Source: Alistipes sp. (GTDB lineage Bacteria; Bacteroidota; Bacteroidia; Bacteroidales; Rikenellaceae). Taken from it: a DNA stretch of 64,000 nucleotides. The notes below the pieces were generated by a model. That model was not told the origin of the DNA. It worked only from the letters and a program-made list of their open reading frames with translations, and did no database searches. This document shows positions 1-8,193 of the stretch, one piece after another; within the stretch, counting starts at the first letter, position 1; the number at the start of each line of letters is the position of its first letter. The stretch is from contig JAFSDP010000007.1 in NCBI GenBank assembly GCA_017436185.1, positions 124,001-188,000 on the forward strand, in the 5' to 3' direction. Position numbers and translations under genes: made by a program.

Positions 1-711
1 CAGGTTGTCGAGTTTCACACCACGACGAATGATGGTCGAGTCGGTCTTGGCACGGTCAATACAGGTGTTGGCACCAATCTCCACGTCGTCCTCGATGATG
101 ACATTACCGAGCTGGGGGATCTTGTCGAAACCGCCCTCGGCATTGGGCATAAAGCCGAAACCGTCGGCACCAATCACGGCACCTGCGTGCAGGATGCAAC
201 GCTTGCCGATGTGGCAACCCTCGTAAATCTTCACGCCGGGATAGAGAATCGTACCCTCGCCCACGGTGACACCCGTACCGATATAGACCTGCGGATAGAT
301 CTGGCAGTTGGGGCCGATTTTGGCACCCTCCTCCACGACGGCAAAGTCGCCTACATACGTATCGCCCTCGACCACCGCGCTCTCGGCAATCGAAGCACGG
401 GGGCTGATGCCCTTGCGGCGGGGTTTGGCAGCGGCATACATCGCCAAAAGTTTCACTACGGCCTCGGCGGCACTCTCCACCTTAATAAGCGTGGCAGGCA
501 CCTGCTGCTGAGGCTCGAAGCTCTTATCAACCAAGACAATCGATGCCCCCGTCGTATAGAGGAAGGGCTCGTATTTGAGGTTCGTGAGGTAGGCCAACGA
601 CCCGGCCTTCCCCTCCTCGATCGAGGAGACGGTATGCACCGCAGCCTGGGGATCGCCTACAATCTCGCCGCCCAAAAAGCCGGCAATCATCTCAGCGGTA
701 AATTGCATCAT
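1..711 (-). CDS. lpxD: UDP-3-O-acylglucosamine N-acyltransferase LpxD, 3' end cut by window edge
   Basis: LpxD adds the N-linked 3-hydroxyacyl chain to UDP-3-O-acyl-glucosamine, the third step of lipid A synthesis. Reading in from the edge gives 237 residues beginning [15 protein letters not shown]. Residues 1-100 form the N-terminal uridine-binding domain; from about 105 the protein is left-handed beta-helix hexapeptide repeats (for example [13 protein letters not shown]), with the family block [13 protein letters not shown] at 175-187. The window ends at residue 237 (DNL), just before the segment that normally carries the catalytic histidine, so about 100 C-terminal residues are missing only because of the edge. 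Two adjacent ATG codons (711 and 708) could start it. It lies 21 bp downstream of coaD on the same strand, so the two are probably co-transcribed. Confidence 0.93.
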   Translation of the reverse strand, partial: MMQFTAEMIAGFLGGEIVGDPQAAVHTVSSIEEGKAGSLAYLTNLKYEPFLYTTGASIVLVDKSFEPQQQVPATLIKVESAAEAVVKLLAMYAAAKPRRKGISPRASIAESAVVEGDTYVGDFAVVEEGAKIGPNCQIYPQVYIGTGVTVGEGTILYPGVKIYEGCHIGKRCILHAGAVIGADGFGFMPNAEGGFDKIPQLGNVIIEDDVEIGANTCIDRAKTDSTIIRRGVKLDNL

Positions 712-732
712 AATTTTCTCTCTTTTAATGGG

Positions 733-1203
733 TTATAAATAATCTGCTATATCAATTCCGTCGGGCAGGAACTCCTCGACCGAGCGGCCGAACGACAACA
801 CCTCACGCACCGTCGAGGAGGCGATATCGGCCACCGGAGCGGGCGTAAACAGCATCACGGTCGTCAGCTCGGGATAGATGCGGTGGTTCGTGGCCTCCAT
901 CGTACGCTCGTACTCGAAGTCGGTCGTGTTGCGCACCCCTCGGATGATGGCACACGCCCCCATCTGCTCGGCAAATTCGCCCGTCAGGCCGTGGTAGATG
1001 TGTACCTCGACACGGGGGTTGTTGCGATAGACATCATCGATGAGGCGTTTGCGGTTCTCGACCGTAAGCAGCCCCTGTTTCATCGAGTTGTTGCCGATGC
1101 CGATGATGATGTGGTCGAAGAGTTTGAGTGACTCCTCGACGATGGCCTCGTGACCTCGGGTAAAGGGGTCGAACGAGCCGGGAAAAATTGCTGTACGTTC
1201 CAT
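733..1203 (-). CDS. coaD: Phosphopantetheine adenylyltransferase CoaD
   Basis: CoaD transfers AMP from ATP to 4'-phosphopantetheine, the penultimate step of coenzyme A synthesis in the cytoplasm. The 156-residue protein has the usual family length. It starts MERTAIFPGSFDPFTRGHEA, containing the nucleotidyltransferase phosphate-binding segment with the TxGH motif (TRGH), followed by IIRGVRNTTDFEYE and the C-terminal block IASSTVREVLSFG. A longer in-frame start at 1239 is rejected because it precedes the conserved N-terminus and would cover a -7 promoter box (1210-1217). lpxD follows after 21 bp. Confidence 0.96.
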   Translation of the reverse strand: MERTAIFPGSFDPFTRGHEAIVEESLKLFDHIIIGIGNNSMKQGLLTVENRKRLIDDVYRNNPRVEVHIYHGLTGEFAEQMGACAIIRGVRNTTDFEYERTMEATNHRIYPELTTVMLFTPAPVADIASSTVREVLSFGRSVEEFLPDGIDIADYL

Positions 1204-1209
1204 AATTGA

Positions 1210-1217
1210 CAAAGATA
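1210..1217 (-). promoter_or_regulatory. Bacteroidetes -7 box (TATCTTTG) for coaD-lpxD
   Basis: On the minus strand TATCTTTG matches the Bacteroidetes -7 consensus TAnnTTTG. Only six bases separate it from the coaD ATG, so any transcript would be leaderless or have a very short leader. No clear -33 TTTG is seen at the usual 19-21 base spacing. Confidence 0.5.
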
Positions 1218-1285
1218 CAACCTTTTTGGAAAAATGCACTCGTTTTGTCGGTAAAATTTAGAAAACGGAGGGGAGGGCGGGGCGG

Positions 1286-1293
1286 TATCTTTG
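1286..1293 (+). promoter_or_regulatory. Bacteroidetes -7 box (TATCTTTG) upstream of the 1309 gene
   Basis: TATCTTTG lies 15 bases before the ATG at 1309. The in-frame TTG at 1291 that could extend the gene is part of this box, which supports the ATG at 1309 as the start. Confidence 0.5.
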
Positions 1294-1308
1294 TCGAAAA
1301 AAAGTCGT

Positions 1309-1893
1309 ATGAATCGTTATCTACTGCTCTACGCCCTCGCAGCGACGGGGGTCATCTATCTTTTAATCAACCACTACCACACTGAAAACGAGCGACTTTC
1401 GGCCAATCATTCGGCCCTCATCGCCTCGTATCGCCAACGGCTGGACTCGCTCCACGCCTCGGGCGAGGTGCTGCGCCTACGCTGTCGGGAGTTTGAGGCG
1501 TTGAATGCCGCCTCGGCCGAGCGGATTCGCCAACTCGGCATCCGCCTGCGCAGGGTCGAAGCGGCCGCCTCGACCACCACCCGTCAGGAGCTGCAAATTG
1601 CCGCCCCGATTCGGGATACGGTCTTTATCCAACGGCGTGACACACAACCTGTTTTGGACTCGGTGCGTCACTTTCGTTGGCGAGATCCCTGGGTCGAAAT
1701 CGAGGGCTGCATCACCCCCGACACGCTCCATTGTCGTCTCCGCTCGATCGACACACTGCACCAGGTGGTGCATCGCATTCCCCGCCGTTTTCTCTTCTTT
1801 CGGTGGGGTACGAAGGCACTGCGGCAGGAGATTCGGTCATCAAATCCCCACACCAAGATCGTCTATTCGGAGTATGTGATTATTGAACGCTGA
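1309..1893 (+). CDS. Small membrane-anchored coiled-coil protein of unknown function
   Basis: A 194-residue protein starting MNRYLLLYALAATGVIYLLI, one hydrophobic N-terminal helix (about 3-21) without a clear cleavage site. It is followed by an Arg/Glu/Ala-rich stretch (about 25-95) that looks like a coiled coil, then a basic and aromatic C-terminal part (RRFLFFRWGTKALRQ). It resembles small Bacteroidetes proteins of the DUF6549 type, which have the same layout of anchor, coiled coil and small C-terminal domain; I am not certain of that family name. The last 14 bases overlap the end of the convergent aminotransferase gene, leaving no room for a terminator between them. No function can be assigned. 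Confidence 0.75.
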   Translation: MNRYLLLYALAATGVIYLLINHYHTENERLSANHSALIASYRQRLDSLHASGEVLRLRCREFEALNAASAERIRQLGIRLRRVEAAASTTTRQELQIAAPIRDTVFIQRRDTQPVLDSVRHFRWRDPWVEIEGCITPDTLHCRLRSIDTLHQVVHRIPRRFLFFRWGTKALRQEIRSSNPHTKIVYSEYVIIER

Positions 1894-2596
1894 CGACCGC
1901 ATTCATCGCCTCGGCAAGACGCTCGACACGCAGGGTCATCAGGGGGCGGTTGTTGCAATGTGAAATGGAGGTAATGCCCCGATAATCAACCGCAAAGAGT
2001 TCATCGTAAAGGTGCAGTTCCGTCTGCAAAATCGGGTGCAGCACCGTTCTTAATCGCAGTCTGTCGGCCGCCTTGCGCACCAGCGTGTCGGTGGCCGAAA
2101 CGGGATTCGACGGAGCGATCAGAAAGCCCTCGCGAATACCGTACAAGGTCGCCTCGCCCATCGAACGCACACGACCCGTATGATCGATGCGCAGGGCATC
2201 GTCTGCCCCTTGTGCCTGTGCTCGGGCCTGCGCCACCTTCGCTGTGGCCAGCGAGGCCACCGTACCCTCCTCCAAGAGGGGCATTTCGTAGGCCAGCGTA
2301 ATCACCTTCGGGCGCACGCTCCGCACCGCATAACCGGCATAGTAGGATTGGCCCACACCATAGCAAATCTCCTCGCCCGTATCGAAGAGTTCGACCCGCA
2401 CAAACGACGAATAATCAGATGTATAGCGTTGCTGTTCAGCCTCCGCCAGAAGCCGTTGTTCGAGGGCCTTTCGGTCGGGGTGATAGGGTCGATTAAAGAG
2501 CATACGGGAGGCTGCATCGAGCCGCTCGATGTGTTCATCCAAGAGGCGCACACGACCACCGTAGAGGTGAAAAATCTGATAGACAAAAGGCTCCAT
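1880..2596 (-). CDS. Aminotransferase class IV (PabC/branched-chain aminotransferase-like) protein
   Basis: A 238-residue fold-type IV PLP enzyme, starting MEPFVYQIFHLYGG. The class signature is visible: the Schiff-base lysine region ATAKVAQARAQAQGADDAL, then RIDHTGRVRSMGEATLYGI, equivalent to the usual GADDAL..D..G.V.E....N block. The glutamate that recognises PLP is probably the one in GEATLYGI; the Asn usual two residues later in BCAT/PabC (NLF) is replaced. Family members act as 4-amino-4-deoxychorismate lyase, D-amino-acid or branched-chain aminotransferase; the sequence does not decide which. It is the last gene of the murB-tilS-holA run, 21 bp after holA. A folate (PabC) role is possible but unsupported by neighbours. 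Confidence 0.85.
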   Translation of the reverse strand: MEPFVYQIFHLYGGRVRLLDEHIERLDAASRMLFNRPYHPDRKALEQRLLAEAEQQRYTSDYSSFVRVELFDTGEEICYGVGQSYYAGYAVRSVRPKVITLAYEMPLLEEGTVASLATAKVAQARAQAQGADDALRIDHTGRVRSMGEATLYGIREGFLIAPSNPVSATDTLVRKAADRLRLRTVLHPILQTELHLYDELFAVDYRGITSISHCNNRPLMTLRVERLAEAMNAVVSVQ

Positions 2597-2617
2597 CGAC
2601 CAACAAAAAGGGGCAAT

Positions 2618-3688
2618 TTACAACATAAAAATCTTGAGCAGCAACTCACGCAGCAGCTCGCCACTCGGCGCACCACCCGATTGCAGACCCTTGCTCTTGG
2701 CATCGTACTCACGCAGCAGTCCCAAAATCTGGAAGACCTTGCGGTTGGGCCACAAGACGCATTGCTGTTTGATCTCCTGAATGATGTAGGGGCTGGGCTT
2801 GCGCAAAATTTTCATCAACTCCATATCCGACGGAAAGGGTTGTCCTTTGTGGCGGGTGAGCCACATCAGGTAGTTCATCGTGAAGAGGTCACGGAACTGC
2901 CCGAAGAGGGCCATAATGGTGACCAGCAGCGGATTATCCTTCTGGTTGCGACCGAAATGGTCGGCAATCAACAAGGCACGTCCCATATCTCGAGTCACCA
3001 CCGCGCGGCACAGCTCGAAGTTATTGAACTCCTTCGAGATACCGATATTGGTCTCGATGTCGGCATCGGTGATTTGGGTCGTTCCGACAGGCAGCGAAAC
3101 GGCCAATTTATCCAACTCAAGGGCAATTTTCGAAATCGACGTACCCAGATGATCGGTCAGCATCGCTAACGCCTTGCGGTCAATACGAAAACCCTTCGAG
3201 GCGATGAACTGCTCGAGCCAGGTCGAGATTTCGTAGTCGCGCGGAGCAACCGATTCGAAGACCACGCCATTGGCGGCACACCCCTTGTAGAAGGCCGAGC
3301 GACGATCGGCACACTTCTCCTTGTGGCAGATGACCAGAATGGTGGTCGGCGAGGGCTGGCGGGTGTAGTATTGCAGCGTGTCGATTTGGCGCAACTGCTG
3401 TGCCTCCTTCAGAATGACCACCTGATAGGCGCCCATCATCGGCATCTGACGGCAGAGGTTGATGATTTGACCCGCATCGCTATCCTTGCCATAGACCGTA
3501 ATTTGATTAAACGAACGTTCGACCTCGTTAAGAATCGTCGAGCCCAACTGCTCCGAAAGGCGATCGATGAAGTAGCTCTCCTCGCCCATCAAGAGGTAGA
3601 TGGGGGCAAACTTACGGGCGGCAATATCTCGTTGCAACCGCTCGAACTCGGCCACCGAGTCCCGAAATTTCACTGCACTTTTGGCCAT
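2618..3688 (-). CDS. holA: DNA polymerase III subunit delta HolA
   Basis: HolA is the clamp-loader wrench subunit that opens the beta sliding clamp. The 356-residue protein carries the N-terminal family pattern FAPIYLLMGEESYFIDRLSEQ (about residues 27-47; the delta-subunit version of the Walker A region without a functional P-loop), then QVVILKEAQQL and the central segment ALAMLTDHLGTSISKIALEL, where delta subunits have the conserved G..L..I..EL.KL block. It starts 3 bases after the tilS stop codon, a tight operon arrangement, and is followed by the aminotransferase gene. Confidence 0.94.
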   Translation of the reverse strand: MAKSAVKFRDSVAEFERLQRDIAARKFAPIYLLMGEESYFIDRLSEQLGSTILNEVERSFNQITVYGKDSDAGQIINLCRQMPMMGAYQVVILKEAQQLRQIDTLQYYTRQPSPTTILVICHKEKCADRRSAFYKGCAANGVVFESVAPRDYEISTWLEQFIASKGFRIDRKALAMLTDHLGTSISKIALELDKLAVSLPVGTTQITDADIETNIGISKEFNNFELCRAVVTRDMGRALLIADHFGRNQKDNPLLVTIMALFGQFRDLFTMNYLMWLTRHKGQPFPSDMELMKILRKPSPYIIQEIKQQCVLWPNRKVFQILGLLREYDAKSKGLQSGGAPSGELLRELLLKIFML

Positions 3689-3691
3689 AGT

Positions 3692-5041
3692 TTATACAAT
3701 CTCACGCGTGATACACAATACATTTTCGCTCTTGGCATCGAGGCGGAAGCGTTCGTCGGCACGACGACCCACTACCCAGACAATCTCGCCCGTGCCGTTG
3801 AGTAGCACAAATTGGCGTTGCTTCTCCATCACCGAGACCTTCTGATCGACCAACAGATCGCTCACCTTCTTCTTGCCCGTCATTCCGAAGGGGACAAACC
3901 AATCGCCCTCCTGCCAACGACGCAGCGTGAGGGGCCAGGTGAGTTTATCGGCATCGATCAGGGTCTGATGCGACGGCACCGAAAACTCCTCGATAAGGTC
4001 GATGTCTCTGAGCTCGAAGTAGAGGACCGAGTTGCCGCCATAGGCACGCAACGCCCCCTGACGGATGGTCACCTCGCAGGGGTCCTCCTCCGCAATGGGG
4101 GCCACCACGACCGCCTCCCGATCCGAGCAGGCGACCCACTCACGGGCATAGAAGCGACGGCCCGACTCACCCCGCTCCAACGCCTGACAAAGGCTGTCAA
4201 TTACATCGCCCTTGAAGCCGTAGGCCGAGTTCAACAGTTCGTAGAGGACAAAGCCTCGGGGCAGCGCCTGATCGATGCGATCCAGATGGATGCGCACCAC
4301 CCCATTCTCTTCCGTAACAGCCTGGTGACGAATATGTTCGATGGCCACCGAAATAAAGTTCTGGGCATCGGTCAGGCGGCCGATGTTGCGGCGCATCAGG
4401 GCGGTAAATTTGGGGTTAATCTCCCGAATGCGGGGCACCAATCCCAGACGTATCTTGTTGCGCAGGTATTTGGTCGAGCGATTCGACGAATCCTCACGAT
4501 AGGTGATGCGGTGTGCTACGGCATACTCCAAAATCTCCTTGCGGGTGGCAAACAGCAGCGGGCGCACTACCCGACCCACCTGGGTCGAAATGCCCGTCAG
4601 GCCACGCAGGCCCGTGCCACGCAGGAGGTTGATAAAGAAGGTCTCGACTGAGTCGTCGGCGTGGTGAGCCACCACGATGGCCGCATAGCCCTCCTCTTCG
4701 CAAAGGGTGTTGAACCATTGGTAGCGCAAACGGCGGGCAGCCATCTCCATCGACTCGCCCGTACGCTCCATTTCGCCCTTCGTATCGAAACGTTGGTTAT
4801 AGAAGGGGACACCGAGGCGTTCGGCCGCCTCACGCACCAACATTTCATCCTCGTCGCCCTCCACACCTCGCAGGCAGAAATTGCAGTGGGCCACCCCGAA
4901 ACGGTAGCCCGCCTCGTGGAAGAGCGAGAGCATCACCATCGAGTCCACACCGCCCGAGACGGTCAAGAGCAGACGATCGTCGTGCGTGAAGAGGTTGTGC
5001 GAGGCGACATACTCCTCGAAGCGTGTTGCAAGGGTCATCAT
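3692..5041 (-). CDS. tilS: tRNA(Ile)-lysidine synthetase TilS
   Basis: TilS uses ATP and lysine to convert C34 of the CAU-anticodon tRNA-Ile to lysidine so that it reads AUA. The 449-residue protein has the PP-loop SGGVDS at residues 29-34, then VAHCNFCLRG and VAHHADDSVETFFINLLRGTG, the family's second conserved block, and RPLLFATRKEI. The C-terminal TilS domain is present (LTLRRWQEGDWFVPFGMTGKKK to the end). Start codons 5041 and 5038 are adjacent ATGs directly abutting the murB stop codon, so translation is probably coupled. Confidence 0.96.
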   Translation of the reverse strand: MMTLATRFEEYVASHNLFTHDDRLLLTVSGGVDSMVMLSLFHEAGYRFGVAHCNFCLRGVEGDEDEMLVREAAERLGVPFYNQRFDTKGEMERTGESMEMAARRLRYQWFNTLCEEEGYAAIVVAHHADDSVETFFINLLRGTGLRGLTGISTQVGRVVRPLLFATRKEILEYAVAHRITYREDSSNRSTKYLRNKIRLGLVPRIREINPKFTALMRRNIGRLTDAQNFISVAIEHIRHQAVTEENGVVRIHLDRIDQALPRGFVLYELLNSAYGFKGDVIDSLCQALERGESGRRFYAREWVACSDREAVVVAPIAEEDPCEVTIRQGALRAYGGNSVLYFELRDIDLIEEFSVPSHQTLIDADKLTWPLTLRRWQEGDWFVPFGMTGKKKVSDLLVDQKVSVMEKQRQFVLLNGTGEIVWVVGRRADERFRLDAKSENVLCITREIV

Positions 5042-6052
5042 TTAGCAGATATTTACCTCGGGTTCGATTCGAACCCCGAACTTTTCATACACCGTTTCCT
5101 GCACCCGACGTGCCAAAGCAATCACCTCGTTGCCCGTTGCTCCACCGTAATTGACCAGCACCAAGGCCTGCTTTACGTGGACACCCACTCGGCCCTCACG
5201 GTAGCCCTTCAGCCCTGCACGGTCGATGAGCCATCCTGCGGCCAACTTCACCTCGTCGGGCGAGGCGGTCGGATAGTGCGGCATTTCGGGCCACTCGGCC
5301 AACAGACGCTCGGCCACGGCCCGCTCCACCACGGGATTTTTGAAGAAGCTGCCCGCATTGCCCAACTCGGCCGTATCGGGCAGTTTGCTGCGACGAATGG
5401 CGCAGACGGCCTCACGGATATTGCGCAGCGTCACGCCGCCTCGGGCCTCCACCTCCCGCTCCACATCGCCATAACCAAGGCGGGGATTGGGCGTGCGGCT
5501 CAACGTAAACTCGACGGCCGTGATGATTACTTTGCCCTTCAAAGCGTGCTTAAAGCAGCTCTCACGATAGCCAAACCCACACTCCGAGGCCTCCATCACA
5601 CGGCCCTGCATCTGCTCGACATCGAACAGATGGACCCTCCGCACGGCATCTTTGGCCTCGGCACCATAGGCACCGATGTTCTGCACGGGGGCAGCCCCCA
5701 CCTTACCGGGGATGAGCGAGAGGTTCTCCAACCCCCACAGCCCCTGCTCCACGCTCCAGGCCACCAGGTCGTCCCACTCCAACCCTGCACCGACACACAC
5801 CGTCAACTCATCGCCTTGGTCGGCCACCACCTCGATGTGCGAAGCGGTCGGCGTAAGGAGCATACCCTCGTAGGTTTGGGTAAAGAGAATGTTGTTGCCC
5901 CCCGAAAGGACCATCCAACGGTCGGGATGGGGCGCAGAGAAGATGGCAACCAAATCGGCCTCGTCGTCAAACTCGACGAGCCATTTGGCCTGCTCGGAGA
6001 CGTGAAAACTGTTGCGTTCCGACAAATTTATTTCGTGAAAGCGGCGTATCAT
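5042..6052 (-). CDS. murB: UDP-N-acetylenolpyruvoylglucosamine reductase MurB
   Basis: MurB reduces UDP-GlcNAc-enolpyruvate to UDP-MurNAc with NADPH and FAD in peptidoglycan precursor synthesis. The 336-residue protein is a type I MurB: FAD-binding segment VLSGGNNILF (48-57), PVQNIGAYGAEAKD, the GYRES arginine block, the catalytic serine block GNAGSFFKNPVV, and a C-terminal EPEVNIC with the conserved glutamate. It starts MIRRFHEINL; no later Met could serve without losing the family N-terminus. The ATG lies only 4 bases from a -7 promoter box. First gene of the run with tilS, holA and the aminotransferase. Confidence 0.96.
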   Translation of the reverse strand: MIRRFHEINLSERNSFHVSEQAKWLVEFDDEADLVAIFSAPHPDRWMVLSGGNNILFTQTYEGMLLTPTASHIEVVADQGDELTVCVGAGLEWDDLVAWSVEQGLWGLENLSLIPGKVGAAPVQNIGAYGAEAKDAVRRVHLFDVEQMQGRVMEASECGFGYRESCFKHALKGKVIITAVEFTLSRTPNPRLGYGDVEREVEARGGVTLRNIREAVCAIRRSKLPDTAELGNAGSFFKNPVVERAVAERLLAEWPEMPHYPTASPDEVKLAAGWLIDRAGLKGYREGRVGVHVKQALVLVNYGGATGNEVIALARRVQETVYEKFGVRIEPEVNIC

Positions 6053-6056
6053 AGTG

Positions 6057-6083
6057 CAAAGTTAGAAATTTTTATTAACTTTG
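6057..6083. promoter_or_regulatory. Divergent -7 boxes forming a perfect inverted repeat (murB / DUF4301)
   Basis: CAAAGTTA (6057-6064) and TAACTTTG (6076-6083) are perfect inverted copies 11 bases apart. Read outward, each is a TAACTTTG -7 box: the minus copy for murB (ATG 4 bases away), the plus copy for the DUF4301 gene (ATG at 6123). Polymerase could occupy only one at a time. The -33 elements are not evident. Confidence 0.55.
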
Positions 6084-6122
6084 AATGATATTTGGCCACG
6101 AACCAATCAAAAACTACTAGAT

Positions 6123-7556
6123 ATGTTCAACGAAAAAGACCTGCAACAAATCGCTGCACACGGCCTGACGAAGGAGGCCGTAGAGCTGCAAATCGAGAAT
6201 TTCCGCCGAGGATTCCCCTTCCTGAAGGTGGTACGTGCTGCTTCGCCGTCGGATGGCGTGGTGGTCCTCAACGAGGAGGAGGGCGCCAAGTATGTCGCCC
6301 GCTACGACGCCGCTGTTGCGGAGCTCGAGGTGGTAAAGTTTGTCCCCGCATCGGGTGCCGCCACCCGTATGTTCAAGGAGCTCTTCTCGTTTGTCAATGA
6401 GGACAAGCGTGGCGGAGGTATCGACAAACTGATCGACAACATCGAAAAGTTTGCCTTCTGGCCCGAGCTGAAGGCCATCCTTCCGGAGGGTGCCGACGAC
6501 AAAGCCATCGTTTCGGCCATCGTCAAGGAGGGCCTGAACTACGGTGCCAAGCCGAAGGGTCTGGTGACCTTCCACGCCTACCCCGAGGGTGCCCGCAAGG
6601 CCGTCGAGGAGCATCTGGCCGAGGCTGCTGCCTACGCCACCTCGAAGGGGGTAGCCCGCATCCACTTCACCGTATCGCCCGAGCACATCGACGGTTTCAA
6701 GTCGCTGCTCGAGGAGAAGGTGCCCTTCTACGAGGCTCGCTACAACATCCGCTACGACATCTCGTTCTCGGTGCAGAAGCCCTCTACCGACACCATCGCC
6801 GTCAATCCCGACAACACCCCCTTCCGTCAGGACGACGGGTCGCTGTTGTTCCGTCCCGCCGGCCACGGTGCGCTGATTGAGAACCTGAACGATATCGATG
6901 CCGACATCGTCTTCATCAAGAATATCGACAACGTAACAACCGACGCCCGCCGTGGCGACACGACCCGCTGCAAGAAGATGCTGGCCGGTCTGTTGTTGGA
7001 GCTGCAGGAGCTTTCGTTCGAGTACCTCAAGGCCCTGGAGGTCGGTGGTGCCGAGCTGGAGGCGATTGCCGAGTTCATCGAGAAGCGTCTGTGCGTGAAG
7101 CTGCCCGCCAACTACGATTCGGCCCTCTTGAAGGCCGTCTTGGATCGTCCCATCCGCATCTGCGGTATGGTACGCAACGAGGGTGAGCCGGGCGGTGGCC
7201 CGTTCTGGGTAGGCAATGCCGATGGCACCGAGTCGCTGCAGATTGCCGAGTCGAGCCAGATTGCCCCCGAGGATATGCCTCTGATGCAGGGTGCAACCCA
7301 CTTCAACCCCGTAGATTTGGTGTGCGGCGTGAAGACCTCGAAGGGTGGCAAGTTCGACCTGCGCCAATATACCGATCCCGAGACGGGCTTCATCTCGTCG
7401 AAGTCGGCCGGTGGTCGTGAGCTGCGTGCCCAGGAGTTGCCCGGTCTGTGGAACGGTGCAATGGCCAAGTGGAACACCATCTTTGTCGATGTACCCATCA
7501 CCACCTTCTCGCCCGTAAAGGTCGTACAGGATCTGTTGCGTGAGCAGCACCAATAG
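6123..7556 (+). CDS. DUF4301 family protein
   Basis: A 477-residue cytoplasmic protein starting MFNEKDLQQIAAHGL. It matches the Bacteroidetes DUF4301 family: RGFPFLKVVRAA near the N-terminus, KFVPASGAATRMFKELF (about 80-96), HFTVSPEHIDGF, VNPDNTPFRQDDGSLLFRP, GHGALIENLNDIDADIVFIK and IRICGMVRNEGEPGGGPFW. The P-A-S-G-A-A-T-R segment and the GxxGxGGxxxFW-like end recall sugar-nucleotidyltransferase-like pockets, but no activity is established. An upstream in-frame TTG (6081) lies inside the -7 box, so the ATG at 6123 is chosen. A strong hairpin follows the stop by 25 bases. It stands alone. Confidence 0.88.
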   Translation: MFNEKDLQQIAAHGLTKEAVELQIENFRRGFPFLKVVRAASPSDGVVVLNEEEGAKYVARYDAAVAELEVVKFVPASGAATRMFKELFSFVNEDKRGGGIDKLIDNIEKFAFWPELKAILPEGADDKAIVSAIVKEGLNYGAKPKGLVTFHAYPEGARKAVEEHLAEAAAYATSKGVARIHFTVSPEHIDGFKSLLEEKVPFYEARYNIRYDISFSVQKPSTDTIAVNPDNTPFRQDDGSLLFRPAGHGALIENLNDIDADIVFIKNIDNVTTDARRGDTTRCKKMLAGLLLELQELSFEYLKALEVGGAELEAIAEFIEKRLCVKLPANYDSALLKAVLDRPIRICGMVRNEGEPGGGPFWVGNADGTESLQIAESSQIAPEDMPLMQGATHFNPVDLVCGVKTSKGGKFDLRQYTDPETGFISSKSAGGRELRAQELPGLWNGAMAKWNTIFVDVPITTFSPVKVVQDLLREQHQ

Positions 7557-7581
7557 ACTGACAATCAAACAAAAAAGAAAT

Positions 7582-7613
7582 GAGGCCGACACCCAAAAGG
7601 TGCCGGCCTCTTT
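7582..7613. terminator. Intrinsic terminator after DUF4301 gene
   Basis: GAGGCCGACACC (7582-7593) pairs with GGTGCCGGCCTC (7599-7610), about 11 paired bases with one mismatch, around a short AAAA-rich loop, followed by TTT and preceded by an A-rich run, so it could work on both strands. It also marks the point where homology of the minus-strand remnant (7611-7908) ends. Confidence 0.75.
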
Positions 7614-7908
7614 CATCCGCAATCTTCATCGTTTGGGTCTCGTAGCCCAGGTAGCTCACCCGAACCCGCACCACCCCCAAGGGGACCCGTTTGAAGTAGA
7701 AATAGCCGTCGTAGTCGGTCGTGGTGTGGAGCGTGTCTGCCTTACCCTCAACCGATACCACCGCACCCACCAGACCTTGCGGTCGGGGGCGCAGTGGGTC
7801 GGTTGATTCCTCGAAAACACGGCCGCTCATCGGGCCAAAGGTCGCTTAACCAAAGGCTGCGATGGTAACGCAGACCATCAAAAGAGACAATAGCAGACAC
7901 TTTTGCAT
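7611..7908 (-). pseudogene. Remnant of a secreted CarboxypepD_reg-like (TonB receptor N-terminal type) protein
   Basis: Reading from ATG 7908 gives a clear signal peptide, MQKCLLLSLLMVCVTIAAFG, then an in-frame TAA (7848-7846), then ATFGPMSGRVFEE and a carboxypeptidase-regulatory-like beta-sandwich: GLVGAVVSVEGK, TTTDYDGYFYFKRVPLG, VRVRVSYLGYETQTMKI. That domain (SusC-type receptors and outer-membrane proteins start with it) runs up to the terminator stem at 7610 and ends there, with no downstream receptor body. One C-to-T change (CAA to TAA) would explain the stop, and a deletion the missing 3' part. A possible -7 box TATTTTTG lies at 7971-7964. Alternatively the second Met (7830) could still start a short leaderless-secretion product, but it would be cytoplasmic and misplaced. 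Confidence 0.7.
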
Positions 7909-8140
7909 AAGGTGTGCTTTCGAGAAAAACCTGTTAGTGTGTAATTGCCCATCAGGGACAATACAAAAATAGAAAAACGGTCGAAAGATAGCCTCTTTAG
8001 TGGGGTGAAACGGCAATAATGCGGGGTGAAACAACTCGACAAGGGGGTTAAGAGGAGAGTAAATGGTCCAAATAACTAAATAATTTGTCGTTACGGTCCA
8101 TTTCGCGCGCGTGTTCTTCTTTTTATTGGGAAAAATTTAC

Positions 8141-8148
8141 TACCTTTG
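8141..8148 (+). promoter_or_regulatory. -7 box (TACCTTTG) of the V-type ATPase operon
   Basis: TACCTTTG matches TAnnTTTG and lies 45 bases before the ATG at 8194. The upstream AT-rich tract contains T runs near the -33 position but no exact TTTG at ideal spacing. An in-frame TTG at 8146 is part of the box and is rejected as a start. Confidence 0.6.
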
Positions 8149-8193
8149 GGTGCCGATTCACGACAAATATCTAATAAATCATATAACTACTTT

